A DNA stretch of 21,744 nt from a virus: IMG/VR virus record IMGVR_UViG_3300009128_001027, positions 1 through 21,744 of that record; one strand, given 5' to 3'. Shown here one piece after another: positions 20,585-21,744 of the stretch. A model generated the notes under the pieces. The model had not been told where the DNA came from and made no database searches. It was given only the letters and a program-made list of their open reading frames with translations. How positions within the stretch are numbered: position 1 is the first letter of the stretch; each line of letters begins with the position of its first letter. The position numbers were made by a program, and so were the translations under genes.

Positions 20585-20941
20585 ATGGGCGAGACCCCAG
20601 GAGAGGCAGCAGCACGCACGATGGACGCCATGGCGCGCGCTGTGGCGGACATGGAGCTGGCGCGGTGCTCGCACTGCGTGGGGCGCGGTCAGCTGGCGTA
20701 CGATCCCCACCTGCACCGGGTGGTGTGCCAGGGATGCGGGTTCCCGTACGACCTGCGTGAGACGGCGCTGCTGCTGCAGGAGCCGCTGGAGGCTGGGGGC
20801 AACGCTCGGCCAGGGATGCTGTGCAGCGAGATCCCAGGGCACAGCAAGCGGCGGTGCAAGGGCGTGCTGGAGCTTCACCTGAGCCTGACGGCTGACGCGG
20901 TGCGCTGCCCGAGCTGTGGGGTGGCCTGGAGGTTCCTGTGA
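20585..20941 (+). CDS. Protein with two zinc ribbons
   Basis: The product has 118 residues. Cys pairs C28-x2-C31 and C48-x2-C51 form one ribbon, and C80, C91 and C108-x2-C111 a second. CSHCVGRG (28-35) is an exact CxxCxGxG motif, as in the Sak4-like and TerS proteins. GAAGGAGG precedes the ATG. The frame continues open for 69 codons past its TGA, which is followed by C, so a read-through extension is possible. Related functions cannot be inferred from sequence alone. Confidence 0.65.
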   Translation: MGETPGEAAARTMDAMARAVADMELARCSHCVGRGQLAYDPHLHRVVCQGCGFPYDLRETALLLQEPLEAGGNARPGMLCSEIPGHSKRRCKGVLELHLSLTADAVRCPSCGVAWRFL

Positions 20942-21198
20942 CGTACAAGCGGCTGGTGGGAGCGGCTCCAGGGCGCTCGCCTCGCGGGCGCGTACAAGGA
21001 CGTGGTGCGCCGCGCGCCCGCGAGGAGCAGGTGGGCCGGAACCGCTACACCCTGGCGGACAGGGACGCCCGTGAAGTCCATCGAGCGAGCCGGACGGAAA
21101 GAGATGGACGGAGCGGCGAGACCGGGAAGGAAGGGGGGGCGGAAAAAGTAGCTGCCCCCATTGGCCCGAGTAGCTGCCCCCATTGGCCGATCCAGTAG
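20938..21198 (+). CDS. Doubtful ORF or frame-disrupted gene
   Basis: GTG 20938 overlaps the previous stop. The first ten codons (TYKRLVGAA) resemble the start of the zinc-ribbon protein at 20288. After that, codon bias weakens: the frame becomes Arg/Gly/Glu-rich with AGG, CGA and GAA codons, unlike the neighbours. Meanwhile the frame that continues the upstream gene past its TGA shows better third-position GC and a sensible basic C-terminus (PVKSIERAGRKEMDG then a Lys/Arg tail) ending at TAG 21149-21151. A frameshift at about 20975-20990, an error in the sequence, or a chance ORF are all possible. The stop at 21196-21198 lies inside the repeat region. Confidence 0.35.
   Translation: MTYKRLVGAAPGRSPRGRVQGRGAPRAREEQVGRNRYTLADRDAREVHRASRTERDGRSGETGKEGGAEKVAAPIGPSSCPHWPIQ
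21148..21188. repeat. Tandem direct repeat, 19-bp unit, period 22
   Basis: GTAGCTGCCCCCATTGGCC occurs exactly at 21148-21166 and 21170-21188, with three spacer bases. Similar words recur nearby (GTAG at 21196). Two copies in front of a promoter fit binding sites for one protein. They do not form a palindrome. They also mark the change from the late genes to a region with different gene content. Confidence 0.6.
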
Positions 21199-21218
21199 TG
21201 AATCGGGCGTGCTTTTTT
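21187..21218 (+). terminator. Weak intrinsic terminator candidate
   Basis: CCGAT (21187-21191) pairs with ATCGG (21202-21206) around a 10-base loop, and six T follow after GCGTGC (21213-21218). The stem is short and several bases from the T-run, so termination is only plausible. It would end transcription of the late genes before the next promoter. Confidence 0.3.
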
Positions 21219-21240
21219 CCCACCACAAAAAAACTAGTCG

Positions 21241-21249
21241 TGTTATAAC
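21241..21249 (+). promoter_or_regulatory. Extended -10 promoter (TGTTATAAC)
   Basis: TG-T-TATAAC is a good extended -10; a -35 at the normal distance would be CACCAC, a poor match, which an extended -10 can tolerate. The region 21213-21250 is unusually AT-rich here (runs of T and A). It lies 40 bases before the next start codon. Its TGn-extended form is shared with the promoters at 1497 and 12479. Confidence 0.5.
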
Positions 21250-21290
21250 CGTACATGTCAGCTGATGCTGGCGCTGCGGAGGAACCGAAC

Positions 21291-21563
21291 ATGGCAACCA
21301 CGACGACCCAGACCAAGGCCACCGAGAACACTCACCGCTGCTGCGTCACCGGGAAGCGCATCGAGCGCACCGGCAAGCGTGGACGGCCGAGCGAGTACAG
21401 CAGCCCTGCCGCTCGGGAGTTCCAGAGCCGGATCAACCGCTGCGAGCAGCTGCTGGCTGAGATGGCTGCTGACGGGATGACCGAGGAGGCGGTGCGGCAC
21501 CTGCGGGCCAAGCTGTTTGGCATGAGCAACATCCTGAACAACGCCGAGCGCGTGGACGGCTGA
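21291..21563 (+). CDS. Small protein with Cys pair and GRPSxY motif
   Basis: The product has 90 residues. HRCCVTGKRIERTGKRGRPSEYSSPAAREFQSRINRC contains two adjacent Cys, a second Cys further on, and GRPSEYSS, a word found in many phage and plasmid proteins of unknown role where a short Cys segment precedes a helix. The C-terminal half is helical (RINRCEQLLAEMAADGMTEE). ATG 21291 is chosen over ATG 21255 because GCGGAGGAA is correctly spaced before it. It is the first gene after the promoter and is followed by a methylase-like start. Confidence 0.62.
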   Translation: MATTTTQTKATENTHRCCVTGKRIERTGKRGRPSEYSSPAAREFQSRINRCEQLLAEMAADGMTEEAVRHLRAKLFGMSNILNNAERVDG

Positions 21564-21565
21564 CG

Positions 21566-21679
21566 GTGCGCGTGCTCGTCGCCTGTGAATTCTCTGGCAT
21601 AGTGCGCGATGCGTTCACCGCTCGCCACGGGTGCGAGGTGGTGCCGTCGCTAATGGCGAGGTTCCACCCGATCGGGTAG
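21566..21679 (+). pseudogene. Truncated DNA methylase-like N-terminus
   Basis: GTG 21566 opens VRVLVACEFSGIVRDAFTAR, which is the N-terminal strand and SAM-pocket segment common to phage DNA-cytosine-methylase-like proteins (normally continuing ARGHDA... and a CDL motif). Here it reads ARHGCEVVPSL, loses similarity and stops at TAG 21677-21679 after 37 codons. From about 21645 the sequence also looks less GC-biased and has no good frame to the window end. A damaged gene, a sequencing or assembly artefact at the contig end, or an insertion junction could explain it. The ribosome-binding site is weak. Confidence 0.55.
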
Positions 21680-21744
21680 TCATCCGGATTTTCCAGGATC
21701 TCCAGCGATCACGCCCGTACCACAAGCGCGCGAGTGCCGTCTAG

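Noticed and set aside
21148-21188. CRISPR-like repeat
   Set aside because: Only two 19-base copies with a 3-base gap; there are no spacers and no cas genes. The RecB/Cas4-like nuclease belongs to the recombination operon.
19373-21331. 652-codon - strand frame opposite the portal end, scaffold and zinc-ribbon genes
   Set aside because: It has the same antisense GC-frame artefact: repetitive Leu/Arg/Val/His composition, no recognisable domain, and it crosses the intergenic repeats and promoter.

Overview
This window looks like part of a tailed double-stranded DNA bacteriophage (or closely related prophage) genome. All supported genes lie on the + strand. They are tightly packed and often overlap by 1-11 bases (ATGA, GTGA or TGATG junctions). 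G+C is very high, with a strong bias for G or C at third codon positions. Many starts carry the same ribosome-binding sequence, GCGAAGGAG or GGAGGTGA. The window contains a small and a large terminase subunit, a portal protein and a scaffold-like protein, which identify a phage packaging and head module. The host cannot be named. Sigma-70-like promoters, a perfect DnaA box and a Rho-site-like tract suggest an ordinary high-GC bacterium. No tRNA, rRNA, CRISPR array, transposase or integrase was recognised.

Layout. 1-414 is the C-terminal part of a D12-class adenine methyltransferase. 415-828 is a structured non-coding stretch with a perfect DnaA box and several inverted repeats, followed by an HNH nuclease gene (829-1488). 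A clear promoter (1497-1526) then drives a three-gene cassette: an unknown protein, a RavA/MoxR-type AAA+ ATPase and a ViaA-like VWA protein (1574-5191). A second promoter and palindrome precede a small HTH regulator (5254-5565). After that comes a long replication/recombination operon: PD-(D/E)XK nuclease with an Fe-S-type Cys set, coiled-coil protein, Sak4-like ATPase, SSB-like protein, O-like replication protein, DnaC-like helicase loader, RuvC-like resolvase and MT-A70-like methyltransferase (5601-11996), then an unknown protein.

A near copy of the first promoter and leader (12479-12508) opens a group of small unknown genes (12547-14139). These end at a 220-base C/A-rich, G-poor tract that resembles a Rho utilisation site. 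The late module follows: TerS, TerL, a Gp37/Gp68 (DUF5131) family protein, three small ORFans (one DUF5659-like), portal and scaffold (14360-20278). Then come two small zinc-ribbon proteins and a probably frame-disrupted ORF.

From about 21148 the sequence changes character. It has two copies of a 19-base direct repeat, a weak terminator, an extended -10 promoter, a small Cys/GRPS-motif protein, and the first ~20 codons of another DNA methylase-like gene that soon loses similarity and stops. No major capsid or tail gene appears after the scaffold gene.

Working model: the phage recruits the host replisome (DnaA box, O-like protein, DnaC-like loader), recombines with a Sak4/SSB/RuvC set, protects or marks its DNA with at least two adenine methyltransferases, and carries a RavA-ViaA-like chaperone pair of unknown target. 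Function calls come from motifs read by eye; no database search was run.
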